A stretch of 64,000 nucleotides of DNA. It comes from Leucobacter exalbidus. GTDB taxonomy: Bacteria > Actinomycetota > Actinomycetes > Actinomycetales > Microbacteriaceae. Shown here in pieces: positions 42,733 through 53,656 of the stretch. The stretch lies in NCBI RefSeq assembly GCF_017834145.1, contig NZ_JAFIDA010000001.1:310001-374000 (forward strand), written 5' to 3'. The position numbers and the translations under genes are program-made. Numbering within the stretch: the first letter of the stretch is position 1; the number at the start of each line of letters is the position of its first letter. A model generated the notes under the pieces. It was not told the DNA's origin. It did no database searches and saw only the letters and a program-made list of their open reading frames with translations.

Positions 42733-43572
42733 TCAGACGGCGCTGACCGTGTCACCGATCCGGATCACGCCGCCCGAGAAACCCGTGTCGAGCGCGCCCG
42801 GTACCGCGCCATCCTCACTCACGCCCGCGGGCAGCAGCAGTCGCCCCAGCTGCGGTTCTGCCATACCCAGTACCCCCGTGAGAGTGGTGAGCACCCGGGC
42901 ATCACGCACCCCGGTGTCGGGGTTGGCGTGCGTAGCGAGGCAGCGTGCGATCGCGCCCTGCGGCGCAAACTCGACGTCGCCAATGCGAATCGGGCCGGTC
43001 CACGAGAGTTCCTCATTGGGGGAGAGCCCCTCGACAACGATGTTCGAACGAAACCTGCGATCGTCGATCGGCATCCCCAGCGCGTCGCCGAGCGCCTGCA
43101 CGCTCGCCTCGCTGTGTACCGAAACAAACCCGCGCGCCCGATCCTGAAAACGTGACTGCACACCGTCGCCCACGAGCGCGAGCGGAAGCCGCCCCTCTCG
43201 CGTGAGTTTGCGCCCCTCACCCGACTCCAGCACGAACGTAGCCAAAGCATCGCTCAGAAGAGCGCGACCGGCCTCATCGAGCGCGGCCTCCACGAGGGTG
43301 TCTGCACCCAATCGCACGGTGACCCGCTGCGCGCTTTCATCGAACGTGAGGCGCAGCGGCGCGAGGGATGGAAAGTCTTGCAGCGCGAGACCCTTAGATT
43401 TGGGCCAGTAATCAAGCCCATTGCGGTCTTCGGGCACCGCGGCGTTGCCGAACCGAAAGGCCAGCACCCGGTCGCCGCGCACGCGCCCGTCAGGCAGGAT
43501 CGTGAGGGAATCCACGGCTTCGGGGGTGAAACCTTTGACAGGGTATCTATAGAGCGCGACAACGTTGGCCAT
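42733..43572 (-). CDS. MOSC domain protein
   Basis: 279 aa from the ATG at 43570-43572 (MANVVALYRYPVKGFTPEAV), a typical MOSC N-terminal strand region. The MOSC beta-barrel follows with a conserved cysteine in IARCLATHANPDTG. Related proteins move molybdenum-cofactor-bound sulfur or reduce N-hydroxylated compounds (YcbX/mARC type). The frame is open further upstream but that overlaps lepA's start. Divergent from lepA; downstream is rpsT on the same strand. Confidence 0.85.
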   Translation of the reverse strand: MANVVALYRYPVKGFTPEAVDSLTILPDGRVRGDRVLAFRFGNAAVPEDRNGLDYWPKSKGLALQDFPSLAPLRLTFDESAQRVTVRLGADTLVEAALDEAGRALLSDALATFVLESGEGRKLTREGRLPLALVGDGVQSRFQDRARGFVSVHSEASVQALGDALGMPIDDRRFRSNIVVEGLSPNEELSWTGPIRIGDVEFAPQGAIARCLATHANPDTGVRDARVLTTLTGVLGMAEPQLGRLLLPAGVSEDGAVPGALDTGFSGGVIRIGDTVSAV

Positions 43573-43651
43573 GTACTTATACTGCCAGTTCGACACCCTG
43601 AGGCGCGACGGGTGCCTCATTAGCAGCTGACGCATGCGATAATGGCCGGTA

Positions 43652-45505
43652 ATGTCTCCTCGCAGTGTGAACCCCCCAGAGCCGGCGTCGACCGATCCCG
43701 CGAAGATCCGCAACTTCTGCATCATCGCGCACATCGACCACGGTAAGTCCACGCTCGCCGATCGCATGCTGCAGGTCACCGGTACGGTGCCCGAGCGCGA
43801 GATGCGTGCCCAATACCTCGACCGCATGGATATTGAACGTGAGCGCGGTATCACGATCAAGTCTCAGGCCGTTCGCATGCACTGGGATGTAGGGAGTGAT
43901 TCCTACGCCCTGAACATGATCGATACCCCCGGTCACGTTGACTTCAGCTACGAGGTCTCTCGCTCGCTCGCCGCGTGTGAGGGAGCCATCTTGCTGGTCG
44001 ACGCAGCTCAGGGGATCGAAGCCCAGACGCTCGCGAACCTCTACTTGGCCATGGAGAACGATCTTGAGATCATTCCCGTGCTCAACAAGATTGATCTGCC
44101 CGCCGCAGACCCCGAGCGGGTCGCGCGCGAGATCACCGACCTGATCGGCGGCAACCCCGACGATATTTTGAAGGTCTCGGGCAAAACCGGCGCCGGTGTT
44201 GAGGAACTCCTCGACTACGTCGTCAAGCGCATCCCCGCACCCGTGGGCGACGCGAACGCGCCTGCCCGCGCAATGATTTTTGACTCGGTCTACGACGCGT
44301 ACCGCGGCGTGGTCACCTACGTTCGCGTGATCGACGGCAAGTTGTCGCCGCGCGAAAAGGTGATGATGATGTCAACGCTCTCAGATCACGAAGCGCTCGA
44401 GATCGGCGTATCTTCACCCGGTCCGACTCCCACCAAGGGGCTCGGCGTGGGCGAGGTCGGCTACCTCATCACCGGCGTGAAGGATGTGCGCCAGTCGAAG
44501 GTTGGCGACACCGTCACCGCAAAGCTGAAGCCCGCCGCCGAAGCGCTGCCTGGTTACACCGATCCCAAGCCGATGGTGTTCTCGGGCCTGTACCCGCTCG
44601 ATGGCAGTGACTTCACCGTGCTGCGCGAGGCGCTCGACAAGCTGAAGCTTGAAGACGCTGCGCTGCAGTACGAGCCCGAGACGTCAGTCGCGCTCGGCTT
44701 CGGCTTCCGCTGCGGCTTCCTCGGTCTGTTGCACCTTGAGATCATCTCAGAGCGCCTGCGCCGTGAGTTTGACCTCGACCTGATCGCCACCGCGCCCAGC
44801 GTGGTGTACGAGGTCACCGCTGAAGACGGTAGCCAGATCACGGTCACGAACCCCTCTGAGTACCCCGACGGCAAGATTGCCAGCGTGAGCGAGCCTGTCG
44901 TGCGCGTCGCCATTCTCACGCCGAAGGATTACACCGGCACCATCATGGAGCTGTGCCAGTCGCGCCGCGGCACCCTGATGGGTATGGAGTACCTCGGCGA
45001 ACGCGTGGAGCTGCGCTACAGCATGCCCATGGGTGAGATCGTGTTCGACTTCTTCGACCACCTGAAGAGCCGCACCCAGGGTTACGCCAGCCTCGACTAT
45101 GAGCCCATGGGTGAGCAGACCGCTGACCTCGTGAAGGTCGACATTCTGCTGCAGGGCGAGCAGGTTGACGCGTTCAGCGCGATTGTGCACCGCGACAACG
45201 CCTACGCCTACGGCACGCTCATGACGGATCGCCTGCGCAAGCTGATTCCGCGCCAGCAGTTTGAGGTGCCGATTCAGGCAGCTATTGGATCGCGCATTAT
45301 TGCCCGCGAAAACATTCGCGCCATTCGCAAGGATGTCCTTGCCAAGTGCTACGGTGGCGACATTAGCCGTAAGCGCAAGCTGCTTGAAAAGCAGAAGGAA
45401 GGCAAGAAGCGCATGAAGATGGTTGGTCGTGTCGAGGTGCCGCAGGAGGCCTTCATCGCTGCGCTTTCGGGCGACGTCGATGGCAAGGAAAGCGGCAAGA
45501 AGTGA
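43652..45505 (+). CDS. lepA: translation elongation factor 4
   Basis: 617 aa. G1 is AHIDHGKST, with [13 protein letters not shown] (G3), [10 protein letters not shown] (G4), and the LepA-specific C-terminal domain ending in [18 protein letters not shown]4 is a ribosome-dependent GTPase that acts on stalled or mispositioned ribosomes. ATG at 43652, divergent from the MOSC gene. It is the first of the co-directional run to era, and DUF1990 overlaps its stop (GTGA). Confidence 0.95.
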   Translation: MSPRSVNPPEPASTDPAKIRNFCIIAHIDHGKSTLADRMLQVTGTVPEREMRAQYLDRMDIERERGITIKSQAVRMHWDVGSDSYALNMIDTPGHVDFSYEVSRSLAACEGAILLVDAAQGIEAQTLANLYLAMENDLEIIPVLNKIDLPAADPERVAREITDLIGGNPDDILKVSGKTGAGVEELLDYVVKRIPAPVGDANAPARAMIFDSVYDAYRGVVTYVRVIDGKLSPREKVMMMSTLSDHEALEIGVSSPGPTPTKGLGVGEVGYLITGVKDVRQSKVGDTVTAKLKPAAEALPGYTDPKPMVFSGLYPLDGSDFTVLREALDKLKLEDAALQYEPETSVALGFGFRCGFLGLLHLEIISERLRREFDLDLIATAPSVVYEVTAEDGSQITVTNPSEYPDGKIASVSEPVVRVAILTPKDYTGTIMELCQSRRGTLMGMEYLGERVELRYSMPMGEIVFDFFDHLKSRTQGYASLDYEPMGEQTADLVKVDILLQGEQVDAFSAIVHRDNAYAYGTLMTDRLRKLIPRQQFEVPIQAAIGSRIIARENIRAIRKDVLAKCYGGDISRKRKLLEKQKEGKKRMKMVGRVEVPQEAFIAALSGDVDGKESGKK

Positions 45506-46161
45506 ACGCCGTAACGCCTCCCCGTCGCGGCAGCCATGTCGAGATGCCGGTCGCGTACGCCGCGGTGGGCGCCTCGAAGCTGCCCGACATCACTCGCTTT
45601 CCGCCCGCGGGCGCCACTCCGTATGAAGAGAGTGTGCGCCTCGGCAGCGGTCAGCCGCGCTTCCTCACGGCTTCGAGCCACCTGATGACCTGGGGCGCCC
45701 AGCGCGGCGCCGGGGTCACCGTGGAAGAGCTCGGCGGCGCCGACTCCGACACCTACACCGGCCCCGAGTTTGGTGTTGACGGTACACCCGAGGCCCCCGT
45801 CGAGCGCGAAGAGCACTTCGCGCCCGACGGCACCCCCTTCATCGCAGCGGGCGCCCGCGCCCGCATCACCCGCCCCGGGGCCACCCCCCGCGACGTACTC
45901 GTGATCTACACGATCAACGAGCCGCGTCGCGCCGGGTTTGCCTGGGGCACGAGTGACGCTGAAGGTGCCATTGGCGAGCAGTTGTTTCTCGTAGAGCACC
46001 GTGAAGACGACTCCGTGTGGGCCGTCGGCCGGGGCTTTTTGGCGCCGGCGAAGGTCGGGCTGTTTGGCCGTAAGGGCCGCAGTGACCTGCAGGTCGCGAT
46101 CGATACGGTGACGAGCCAGCTCGAAGCGCTGCTGCCCGGCGCCGCACCCGAGGCCAGTTAA
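45502..46161 (+). CDS. DUF1990 family protein
   Basis: 219 aa. The GTG at 45502 overlaps the lepA stop. Residues 15-50 ([20 protein letters not shown]) and the central [20 protein letters not shown] with [14 protein letters not shown] are characteristic of DUF1990. The family has no established function. It sits between lepA and hemW, a frequent position in Actinobacteria, with no gap to hemW. Confidence 0.85.
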   Translation: MNAVTPPRRGSHVEMPVAYAAVGASKLPDITRFPPAGATPYEESVRLGSGQPRFLTASSHLMTWGAQRGAGVTVEELGGADSDTYTGPEFGVDGTPEAPVEREEHFAPDGTPFIAAGARARITRPGATPRDVLVIYTINEPRRAGFAWGTSDAEGAIGEQLFLVEHREDDSVWAVGRGFLAPAKVGLFGRKGRSDLQVAIDTVTSQLEALLPGAAPEAS

Positions 46162-47385
46162 ATGGCCGGTGCGCTCCCCGAAGGGGATCCGGCGCCCGAA
46201 GACGGTCTGCTGCCTGCAAGTGCAGCGGTCGGCAGCGATGAGCGTAACTTCGGCGTATATGTGCACGTGCCGTACTGCCGCGTGCGCTGCGGGTACTGCG
46301 ACTTCAACACCTACACCGCGCAAGAACTCGGCGGCACCAGGCAGAACGACTACGCCGAACAGGCAGCCTGGGAGCTCAGCTTCGGCGCCGATGTGCTGCG
46401 GCGCTCGGGCGTTGCCGAACGCCAGGTATCGACGGTGTTCTTTGGGGGTGGCACGCCGACCCTGCTGCCCGCGACCGACCTTGCCCTGATGCTGCAGCGC
46501 ATCAAGGACGAGTGGGGTCTCGCACCGGGCGCCGAGGTGACCACCGAAGCGAACCCTGATTCGGTGGATGCCGCGTATCTCGCGACCCTCGCCGAGGCCG
46601 GGTTTACCCGCGCCAGTTTCGGCATGCAATCGGCGGTGCCGAGCGTTTTGGCGACCCTTGATCGCACGCACACCCCCGAGCGCGTGCCGCTCGTCACTGG
46701 GTGGGCGCGCGACGCGGGTCTGCAGGTGAGCGTCGATCTGATCTATGGCACGCCGGGGGAGACGCTCTCTGATTGGGAGCGGTCGATCGATGCGGCGCTG
46801 GCCACGAATCCCGACCACATTTCGGCCTACGCGCTGATTGTCGAGCGCGGCACGAAGCTCGCCGCCCAGATTCGCCGCGGCGAGGTGCCCGAGCCCGATG
46901 AAGATCTACACGCCGAAATGTACGAGCTCGCCGACGCACGCTTTCGTGAGGCCGGCCTGTCGTGGTATGAGATCAGCAACTGGTCGCGCACGCCCGAAAC
47001 ACGCTCGAGCCACAACCTGTCGTACTGGACCGGCGAAGACTGGTGGGCGGCGGGCCCCGGCGCGCACAGCCACGTGGGTGGCGTGCGCTGGTGGAACGTG
47101 AAGCACCCCGGTGCGTACGCCCAGCGCGTGGCCGCGGGCGTTTCGCCCGCACACTCGCGCGAATTGCTCACCGACGCAGCCAGGCTTGAGGAGCGCGTGT
47201 TGCTCGAGACCCGGATCGCCGACGGCCTGCCAATTGAACTTTTGGGGCCTGAGGGACGCCGGGCAGTGCCCGAGCTGATTGCGAGCGGCCTGATTGACGG
47301 TCGCGCTGCCATCGGTGGTCGGGTGGTACCGACCCTGCAGGGCCGGCTGCTTGCCGACACTGTGGTGCACCGGCTGCTGGAGTGA
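46162..47385 (+). CDS. hemW: HemW-like radical SAM protein (heme chaperone)
   Basis: 407 aa. The [4Fe-4S] motif is CRVRCGYC (C39, C43, C46), followed by VSTVFFGGGTPTLLP and TTEANPDSVDAAYLATLAEA, the HemN/HemW core. It lacks the long N-terminal segment of coproporphyrinogen dehydrogenase, so HemW is the better name. The third cysteine group and lepA linkage are typical. The protein binds heme and delivers it to respiratory enzymes. Start directly abuts the DUF1990 stop. Confidence 0.9.
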   Translation: MAGALPEGDPAPEDGLLPASAAVGSDERNFGVYVHVPYCRVRCGYCDFNTYTAQELGGTRQNDYAEQAAWELSFGADVLRRSGVAERQVSTVFFGGGTPTLLPATDLALMLQRIKDEWGLAPGAEVTTEANPDSVDAAYLATLAEAGFTRASFGMQSAVPSVLATLDRTHTPERVPLVTGWARDAGLQVSVDLIYGTPGETLSDWERSIDAALATNPDHISAYALIVERGTKLAAQIRRGEVPEPDEDLHAEMYELADARFREAGLSWYEISNWSRTPETRSSHNLSYWTGEDWWAAGPGAHSHVGGVRWWNVKHPGAYAQRVAAGVSPAHSRELLTDAARLEERVLLETRIADGLPIELLGPEGRRAVPELIASGLIDGRAAIGGRVVPTLQGRLLADTVVHRLLE

Positions 47386-47429
47386 CCGAGATTTGCTCTT
47401 TGGTATCGACCAGGTGCTCTGCGATAGAC

Positions 47430-47456
47430 TTAGCACTCGTAAACAGCGAGTGCTAG
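47430..47456 (+). promoter_or_regulatory. CIRCE operator (HrcA binding site)
   Basis: TTAGCACTC - 9 bp - GAGTGCTAG matches the CIRCE consensus except for the last base. The right arm runs into the AGGAGG ribosome-binding site of hrcA, so binding can block transcription and the mRNA can fold over the site. Confidence 0.95.
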
Positions 47457-47468
47457 GAGGATGGGTCG

Positions 47469-48506
47469 ATGGTCTCTGAACGTAGCCTCGCTGTGCTCCA
47501 CGCAATCGTGGGCGATTACGTCTCTTCGAACGAACCCGTTGGCTCAAAAGCCATCGTCGATCGGCATGAGTTTGGGGTGTCGGCCGCGACGATTCGCAAC
47601 GACATGGCCCTGCTCGAAGAGAATGAGCTGATCGCCCAGCCGCACACCTCATCTGGGCGCGTGCCCACCGATAAGGGGTACCGGCTGTATGTCGATACCC
47701 TCGCGAGGATCCGGCCGCTTTCAGGTTCGCAAAAATCAGCCATCGAGCGATTTTTGGGTGAATCCAGCGACCTCGACGATGTGATGGGGCGCACAGTGCG
47801 CATGCTCTCGCAGCTGACCAATCAGGTCGCTGTTGTGCAGTATCCTTCACTGCGCGCCACCGTTGTGCGTCACATCGACCTCGTCGCCATTGGCGAAGAT
47901 CGCGTGTTGTGCGTGCTGATTCTGGGCACGGGAGTGGTCGAGCAGCAGCTCGCTTGGTTGCCGGCAACGCGGGTCACCGAGGCCTGGGTGCACGGGCTGC
48001 GCTCGCGCATCGCTGAAGCAGTGGTGGGCGGCGACGTCGAATCTGGTGTCGCTGCCGTGAGCGCGCTGCTTGAGACAGTTGGCGAGTGGGCCGAGCCCGC
48101 AGAGGCCACCGTCGTTGAGCGCGTGATCGAGGTGGTGCGCAGTCAGCTGCAAGCCAACCGCAGCGATCGCATTGCCGTGGCCGGTGCCGCAAATCTCACC
48201 CGCATCGATGCTTTCGCCGGCTCACTGCCGGGCGTGCTCGACGCGATTGAAGAGCAGGTCACCCTGCTGCGATTGTTTGCCGAGCTCGCGCAAGAGGGCC
48301 GCACCGTGGCCGCATCCATCGGCCGCGAGAACGCGCCGTATGGGCTCTCCACCGCCTCGGTGATTGCGTCTCGATACGAAGACGCGGGGGACTCCTCGAA
48401 ACTCGGGGTGCTTGGCCCCATGCGCATGGATTACGCGGGAAATATTGCCGCCGTACGCGCTGTTGCTAGATATTTGAACCAAATCTTGGGCGAGGACTCA
48501 GCATGA
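47469..48506 (+). CDS. hrcA: heat-inducible transcription repressor HrcA
   Basis: 345 aa, ATG at 47469 with AGGAGG (47455-47460). The N-terminal winged helix includes EFGVSAATIRNDMALLEE and SSGRVPTDKGYRLYVDTL; the C-terminal domain ends in LGPMRMDYAGNIAAVRAVAR. It represses chaperone genes through CIRCE and is activated for binding by GroEL. CIRCE directly upstream shows autoregulation. dnaJ follows by 44 bp. Confidence 0.95.
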   Translation: MVSERSLAVLHAIVGDYVSSNEPVGSKAIVDRHEFGVSAATIRNDMALLEENELIAQPHTSSGRVPTDKGYRLYVDTLARIRPLSGSQKSAIERFLGESSDLDDVMGRTVRMLSQLTNQVAVVQYPSLRATVVRHIDLVAIGEDRVLCVLILGTGVVEQQLAWLPATRVTEAWVHGLRSRIAEAVVGGDVESGVAAVSALLETVGEWAEPAEATVVERVIEVVRSQLQANRSDRIAVAGAANLTRIDAFAGSLPGVLDAIEEQVTLLRLFAELAQEGRTVAASIGRENAPYGLSTASVIASRYEDAGDSSKLGVLGPMRMDYAGNIAAVRAVARYLNQILGEDSA

Positions 48507-48550
48507 TTCCCTCGTCACATGACCGTTACAACCACTGAGGAGCTAGGCCT

Positions 48551-49660
48551 GTGGCCGATCACTACGAAACCCTCGGAGTCTCGCGCGAAGCGACCCCAGA
48601 AGAGATCAAGAAGGCATACCGCAAGCTGGCACGTCAGCTGCACCCCGATGTAAACCCCAGCGAGGAAGCCTCAGAGCGATTCAAGGGTGTCACGCACGCC
48701 TATGACGTCTTGAGCGATGCCGAGCAGCGTCAGAACTATGACATGGGTGGCCAGGGCGGTCAGGGTGGCGCTGGCGGCTTCGGTGACATCTTCGAAACCT
48801 TCTTCGGCAGTGGCGGCTTCGGTGGCGGTGGCCAGCGCGGCCCGCGCCCGCGCGCCGAGCGGGGCGAAGACGCGATGATTCGTGTCGACGTCAGCCTGCA
48901 AGACGTAATGTTTGGCGTGCAGCGCGACGTCACCGTCAACACGGCCGTCTTGTGTGATGTGTGCCAAGGAAGCAGCTGCCAGCCCGGCACTCACCCCGTA
49001 ACCTGTGACGTGTGCAACGGTCACGGCCAGGTGCAGCGCCAGGTGCGCTCGCTGTTTGGCAACGTGGTCACCATGCACCCTTGTGGCAGCTGCCAGGGCT
49101 ATGGCACGGTCATCGAGAACCCCTGCGTCGAGTGTGGCGGCAAGGGTCGCGTGCGCGAGCGCCGCACCATCCCCATTGATATTCCCTCTGGCATCGACAC
49201 CGGCACGCGGTTGCAGCTGCGCGGCGGCGGCGAGGTGGGCCCCGGTGGTGGGCCCAACGGCGACCTGTTCATCGAGTTCCGCGTCGTGCACCACGATGTA
49301 TTCAGCCGAGATAACAACGACCTGCTGTGCACCATGCAGGTATCGATGACCGACGCGATCTTGGGCGTCGAGGCCAAACTTGACGGCATTGACGGGCTGC
49401 TCGAGGCCGACGTGCCCGCGGGCACCCAATCGGGCGACATCATCACGGTGCGCGGCCGCGGTATTCAGGGGCTGCGCTCCACCACCCGCGGCGATGTCAA
49501 AATTGCCGTGCAGGTCACTACCCCCGCAAAACTTTCGGGCCGCGAAAAGGACCTCGTGCGGCAGCTCGCTGCCTTGCGCGGCGAAGAGAAGCCGTACCTG
49601 GGCGAGTTCCAGCAGGGGCTCTTCGGCAAGCTGCGCGACCGATTCTTCAAGGGCAACTAG
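48551..49660 (+). CDS. dnaJ: chaperone DnaJ (DnaJ2 type)
   Basis: 369 aa with a GTG at 48551. The J domain contains the HPD triad (QLHPDVNPS), followed by a Gly/Phe-rich linker. Four zinc-binding repeats are [24 protein letters not shown] and CVECGGKG; the first departs slightly from CxxCxGxG. The substrate-binding C-terminal domains follow. It stimulates DnaK ATPase. The hrcA-dnaJ pair shares the CIRCE-controlled promoter. Confidence 0.95.
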   Translation: MADHYETLGVSREATPEEIKKAYRKLARQLHPDVNPSEEASERFKGVTHAYDVLSDAEQRQNYDMGGQGGQGGAGGFGDIFETFFGSGGFGGGGQRGPRPRAERGEDAMIRVDVSLQDVMFGVQRDVTVNTAVLCDVCQGSSCQPGTHPVTCDVCNGHGQVQRQVRSLFGNVVTMHPCGSCQGYGTVIENPCVECGGKGRVRERRTIPIDIPSGIDTGTRLQLRGGGEVGPGGGPNGDLFIEFRVVHHDVFSRDNNDLLCTMQVSMTDAILGVEAKLDGIDGLLEADVPAGTQSGDIITVRGRGIQGLRSTTRGDVKIAVQVTTPAKLSGREKDLVRQLAALRGEEKPYLGEFQQGLFGKLRDRFFKGN

Positions 49661-49664
49661 GCGC

Positions 49665-50444
49665 ATGGCAAACCTGTACTACGCGGAGCAACTCGCCGAG
49701 GCACCGCTCGCACCCGGCACCGTGGTTGAGGTGACGGGTGACGAGGCGCACCACGCAGTACGGGTGAGCCGGCTGCGCACCGGCGAACGCATTTTGATCG
49801 GCGATGGCCAGGGCCGCATCGGTGAGGGCGAGGTCGAAACCGCCGAACGCGATCGCTTTACGGTGCGACTCGACACGGTGCACGAGGCGGCAACGCCCGC
49901 GCCCGCCTTGGTGCTCGTGCAGGCGCTCGCGAAGGGCGACCGCGATGAGCGCGCCATCGAACAGGCGACCGAATTTGGCGTCGACGCGATCGTGCCCTGG
50001 CAGGCCAACCGCTCGGTGTCGCGGTGGAATGGCAGCGGTGATAAGGCCGAGCGCGGCTGCGAGAAGTGGCAGCGGATCGCCCGGGAGGCCGCGAAACAGT
50101 CGCTGCGACCGCGCATTCCGGGTGTACGCCCGCTCACCAGCCTCGCGGGGCTGTGCGAGCTCGCAGCCCTCCCAAGCACCGAGGTGATTGCCCTGCACCC
50201 GCGCGGTAATCACCCGCTCAGCGCGTGGGTGAGCGCGCACGCCGCGACCCTGAACGGAGGTGCGGGCGGTGCACACGAGGTTGTCGTGGTGGTGGGCCCT
50301 GAGGGGGGTTTTTCTGATACCGAACTTGACCGGCTTGAAGCGGCCGGCGCGCAGATCGCCGTGCTCGGCGAAACCGTGCTGCGCACCTCGTCGGCCGGCC
50401 CCGCAGCCCTCGCTGTGCTGAACGTCGCGCTCGGTCGCTGGTAG
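49665..50444 (+). CDS. rsmE: 16S rRNA m3U1498 methyltransferase
   Basis: 259 aa from the ATG at 49665, four bases after dnaJ. The N-terminal PUA-like part has GDEAHHAVRVSRLRTGE; the SPOUT knot has VVVVVGPEGGFSDTELDRLE and LGETVLRTSSAGPAAL. The enzyme methylates N3 of U1498. The dnaJ-rsmE order is standard. A frame extension to 49380 is inside dnaJ and is not used. Confidence 0.95.
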   Translation: MANLYYAEQLAEAPLAPGTVVEVTGDEAHHAVRVSRLRTGERILIGDGQGRIGEGEVETAERDRFTVRLDTVHEAATPAPALVLVQALAKGDRDERAIEQATEFGVDAIVPWQANRSVSRWNGSGDKAERGCEKWQRIAREAAKQSLRPRIPGVRPLTSLAGLCELAALPSTEVIALHPRGNHPLSAWVSAHAATLNGGAGGAHEVVVVVGPEGGFSDTELDRLEAAGAQIAVLGETVLRTSSAGPAALAVLNVALGRW

Positions 50445-50477
50445 CCCGCCCCAAGCAGGCTGCTCTAAACTAGCGCT

Positions 50478-50828
50478 ATGGCAAAAGAGACGGTGTTCGC
50501 AAAGATCGTGTCAGGCGAGATCCCAGTGCAGATCCTCGCTGAGACGGAGCGCTTAATTGCGTTCCCCGATATGAGCCCGCAGGCTCCCGTACACATTTTG
50601 GTGATCCCTAAATCGACGGCGTACGAGAACGTCACCGAGCTTGCCGCGGCCGAGCCCGAAACGCTCGCCGAGATGATTCAGGTTGCACAGCAGCTGGCAG
50701 ACGAGCACGCCGGGGGAGAGTATCGCTTGATTTTCAACACCGGCGCTGGCGTCGGCCAGACCGTGTTCCACGTGCACGCGCACGTACTCGCGGGCAACCT
50801 CGAGGAGAGTTCGCTCATTGGATCCTGA
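50478..50828 (+). CDS. HIT family nucleotide hydrolase
   Basis: 116 aa. The histidine triad is [13 protein letters not shown], and the family opening [12 protein letters not shown] is clear. It hydrolyses purine nucleoside phosphoramidates (HinT type). Stop overlaps the start region of phoH; part of the rsmE-phoH-ybeY run. Confidence 0.9.
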   Translation: MAKETVFAKIVSGEIPVQILAETERLIAFPDMSPQAPVHILVIPKSTAYENVTELAAAEPETLAEMIQVAQQLADEHAGGEYRLIFNTGAGVGQTVFHVHAHVLAGNLEESSLIGS

Positions 50829-50829
50829 T

Positions 50830-51912
50830 ATGCAGGCTCCGCACTCAGACGCGCCGCAACTGCAGCGCACGGTACTTCTCGAGGGCGTTGACCTGGGCTC
50901 ATTGCTCGGGCACCGCGACCGACTCGTCGGTGACCTCGAACGCCACCACCCCGGGGTGAACTTTCACGTGCGCGATCAGGTGCTCACGATGCGCGGCCCC
51001 GTGGCGAAGGTGCGCGCCGCTGAGCTGGCCGTCGGTGAGATCGTGAAGCTCGCGCGGGGCAGCGGTGCCGTGTCAGCGAACGACGTGAGCGAAATCACCC
51101 GCATGGTGCGCGAGGGCAACGGCCCAACCGCCGCCCAAGCGCTCAGCACCCCCATTGTCACCGTGCGCGGCCACTCGGTTCGCCCGCAGACGCGTGGTCA
51201 ACGTGCCTATGCCGACGCCATTGACGAACACACGATCGTGTTTGGGGTGGGCCCCGCGGGCACCGGTAAAACCTACCTCGCCATGGCCAAAGCGGTGCAG
51301 GCACTGCAGCGGCGTGAAGTTGCAAAGATTATTTTGACCCGCCCTGCCGTCGAGGCGGGAGAGCGGCTGGGCTATCTCCCTGGTTCACTCGAAGATAAAA
51401 TTGACCCGTACTTGCGGCCGCTGTTTGATGCGATCGGCTCGCTGATGGACATCGATGTGGTGCCGAAGCTGCTGGCCAGCGGCACCATCGAGGTGGCCCC
51501 GCTCGCATATATGCGCGGACGTACCCTGAACGAAGCCTTCATTGTGCTCGACGAGGCACAGAACACCACACCCGAGCAGATGAAAATGTTTCTGACCAGG
51601 CTCGGGTACGGTTCGAAAATGGTTGTCACGGGCGACCTCACCCAGGTGGATCTGCCGATCGCCTCGAGTGGGTTGCGCATCGTGAGCCAGATTCTTGACG
51701 GCGTCGATGACGTGCACTTCGCATACCTCGACTCCGACGACATCGTGCGCCACAGTCTCGTGGGCCGCATCGTTGATGCGTACAGCGCCTATGACGAACG
51801 GCGCACGGCGCAGCAGCAACAGGACCCGCGCCGACAGCCGGCTCAGAACCACCCATCACAACCATTACGGGGCAACCAAGGCCCCGAAAACGCCCAGGGA
51901 GGGTCACGATGA
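50830..51912 (+). CDS. phoH: PhoH-like ATPase
   Basis: 360 aa from the ATG at 50830, one base after the HIT stop; an in-frame TTG at 50818 would overlap. Walker A is [11 protein letters not shown]; Walker B is [26 protein letters not shown] follows. The C-terminal tail is Gln/Arg/Pro-rich and disordered. PhoH proteins are predicted RNA helicase/NTPases linked to YbeY in RNA metabolism, and ybeY overlaps its stop. Confidence 0.9.
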   Translation: MQAPHSDAPQLQRTVLLEGVDLGSLLGHRDRLVGDLERHHPGVNFHVRDQVLTMRGPVAKVRAAELAVGEIVKLARGSGAVSANDVSEITRMVREGNGPTAAQALSTPIVTVRGHSVRPQTRGQRAYADAIDEHTIVFGVGPAGTGKTYLAMAKAVQALQRREVAKIILTRPAVEAGERLGYLPGSLEDKIDPYLRPLFDAIGSLMDIDVVPKLLASGTIEVAPLAYMRGRTLNEAFIVLDEAQNTTPEQMKMFLTRLGYGSKMVVTGDLTQVDLPIASSGLRIVSQILDGVDDVHFAYLDSDDIVRHSLVGRIVDAYSAYDERRTAQQQQDPRRQPAQNHPSQPLRGNQGPENAQGGSR

Positions 51913-52370
51913 CCGTCGAGATCAACAACGAGTCGGACATCGAAATTGAAGAGGTGCGCATTCAGCGCCTCGCAGCCTTCGTGCTCGAATCCATGCATGT
52001 GCACCCGTCGACCGAGCTCGGTGTGATGCTGGTGAACGAAGATGCGATCGCGCAACTGCACGTGCAGTGGATGGATCTGCCCGGGCCCACCGACGTACTC
52101 AGCTTCCCGATGGATGAATTGCGCCCCGGCCGTGCCGACGCGCAGACCCCCGCAGGCCTGCTGGGCGACATCGTGATCTGCCCGCAGATCGCCCAGGCAC
52201 AGGGTGAGGCCGCAGGCCACGACCTGGCACAGGAAGTATCGGTGCTGCTGACTCACGGCATGCTGCACCTGCTCGGCTACGATCACGCCGCGCCCGATGA
52301 GGAGGCAGAAATGTTTGGATTGCAGCGCGATTTGCTGCTCTCCTTCGCCATGCACGAGCGTTCACGTTGA
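51909..52370 (+). CDS. ybeY: endoribonuclease YbeY
   Basis: 153 aa. The metal-binding HxxxHxxxxxH signature is [11 protein letters not shown] near residue 115, preceded by [10 protein letters not shown]. The enzyme acts in 16S rRNA 3' end maturation and ribosome quality control. ATG overlaps the phoH stop and the TTG of the next gene overlaps its own stop. Confidence 0.95.
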   Translation: MTVEINNESDIEIEEVRIQRLAAFVLESMHVHPSTELGVMLVNEDAIAQLHVQWMDLPGPTDVLSFPMDELRPGRADAQTPAGLLGDIVICPQIAQAQGEAAGHDLAQEVSVLLTHGMLHLLGYDHAAPDEEAEMFGLQRDLLLSFAMHERSR

Positions 52371-53656
52371 GTCTCTCGCTCGTATTCGTACTGCTGGGGG
52401 CCGCAGTCTTGCTGCTCAGCGCGGGCGGCCTCCTCGCGGCCGCTGACGCTGCCCTCGGAGTGCGTTCACGAGCAGAACTGGTCACACTTGCCGACGAATC
52501 TCCCCGCACGGGCCGCGCCATTCGGGCGATTGCCGAAGACGAGGGGAGGCACCTCGAGGCGATCGGATTCGCCCGTGTGCTGGCCGAAACGATCTCGGCG
52601 GTCTTGATTACTCTCGTGCTTGCGTATTCGCTTGAGGCGCTGTGGCTTGAACTCATCCTTGCGACGCTCGTGATGACCGCGACCACGTTCGTGCTCGTAG
52701 GATCAAGCCCCCGCACGGTGGGAAACCACCACCCCGATGCGGTGATTCGGTTTGCGGCACCTGCGATGCGCGCGGTGCGGGTATTGCTGGGCCCCATCGC
52801 CACGGCGCTGATGCGCTTTGGCAACCGGGTCACCCCGGGGCGCGCCGCAGGGCGTGCTCACATTCGCGATGAGCAGCAGCTCCTCTCGATGGTGGATCAG
52901 GCCGCTGAGCAAGAGCTCCTCGAAGACGACGACCGAGAGTACATTCACTCGCTCGTCGAATTCGGTGACACCCTCGTGCGCGAGGTGATGGTGCCGCGCA
53001 TTGACATGGTCACTCTGTCGAGCGATCTGCCGGTACGCGAAGCACTCGAGCAGATGCTCGCCTCACGGCACTCACGCGTACCCGTCATCGCGGGCGACGT
53101 AGATGACGTGGTGGGCGTCGTGTATCTGCGAGACGCGAGCGGCTTCATGCTGCGACGCGCTGAGGAAGCCGAGACCGCTGCGGTGACTCGCATCGCAAAG
53201 CCGGCCATCTTTGTGCCCGAGCTGCAGCGAGCTGACAGCCTGCTGCGCCAGATGCAGCGTGACGCCAACCATCTTGCGTTGGTCGTTGATGAGTACGGTG
53301 GCATCTCTGGGCTCGTGACCCTTGAAGACCTGATCGAAGAACTGCTGGGCGAGATTAACGACGAGCACGACCGAGATCTCCCCGAGGTGACCGCGCAAAC
53401 AGACGGCTCGTATATGGTGAGCGCACGGCTGAGCGTGGAACAACTCGGTGAACTTTTCGACATCGAACTTGATGACGACGAAGTAGACACTGTGGGTGGT
53501 CTGGTTGCAAAGGAACTGGGTCGCCTCCCCGATGCGGGCGACACCGTCGTGGTATCGGGAATTGAACTTATTGCAGTGGGCGTCATGCGCAAACTGCAGC
53601 GTCTCACAACTGTTGAGGCGCGTTGGGTGGGAGTGCCCGAGGAAAAGGACGAATGA
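52367..53656 (+). CDS. CNNM/CorC-type membrane protein with CBS domains
   Basis: 429 aa. TTG start at 52367 overlapping the ybeY stop (TTGA). The N-terminal DUF21 region has about four hydrophobic helices, followed by tandem CBS domains (LVREVMVPRIDMVTLSSDLP and ALVVDEYGGISGLVTLEDLI) and a CorC_HlyC C-terminal domain. Members export or regulate Mg2+/Co2+. In Actinobacteria it always sits between ybeY and era. Confidence 0.9.
   Translation: MSLSLVFVLLGAAVLLLSAGGLLAAADAALGVRSRAELVTLADESPRTGRAIRAIAEDEGRHLEAIGFARVLAETISAVLITLVLAYSLEALWLELILATLVMTATTFVLVGSSPRTVGNHHPDAVIRFAAPAMRAVRVLLGPIATALMRFGNRVTPGRAAGRAHIRDEQQLLSMVDQAAEQELLEDDDREYIHSLVEFGDTLVREVMVPRIDMVTLSSDLPVREALEQMLASRHSRVPVIAGDVDDVVGVVYLRDASGFMLRRAEEAETAAVTRIAKPAIFVPELQRADSLLRQMQRDANHLALVVDEYGGISGLVTLEDLIEELLGEINDEHDRDLPEVTAQTDGSYMVSARLSVEQLGELFDIELDDDEVDTVGGLVAKELGRLPDAGDTVVVSGIELIAVGVMRKLQRLTTVEARWVGVPEEKDE

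Noticed and set aside
45349..46818. 489-codon minus-strand frame opposite lepA-hemW
   Set aside because: Antisense to three well-supported genes; no family features.
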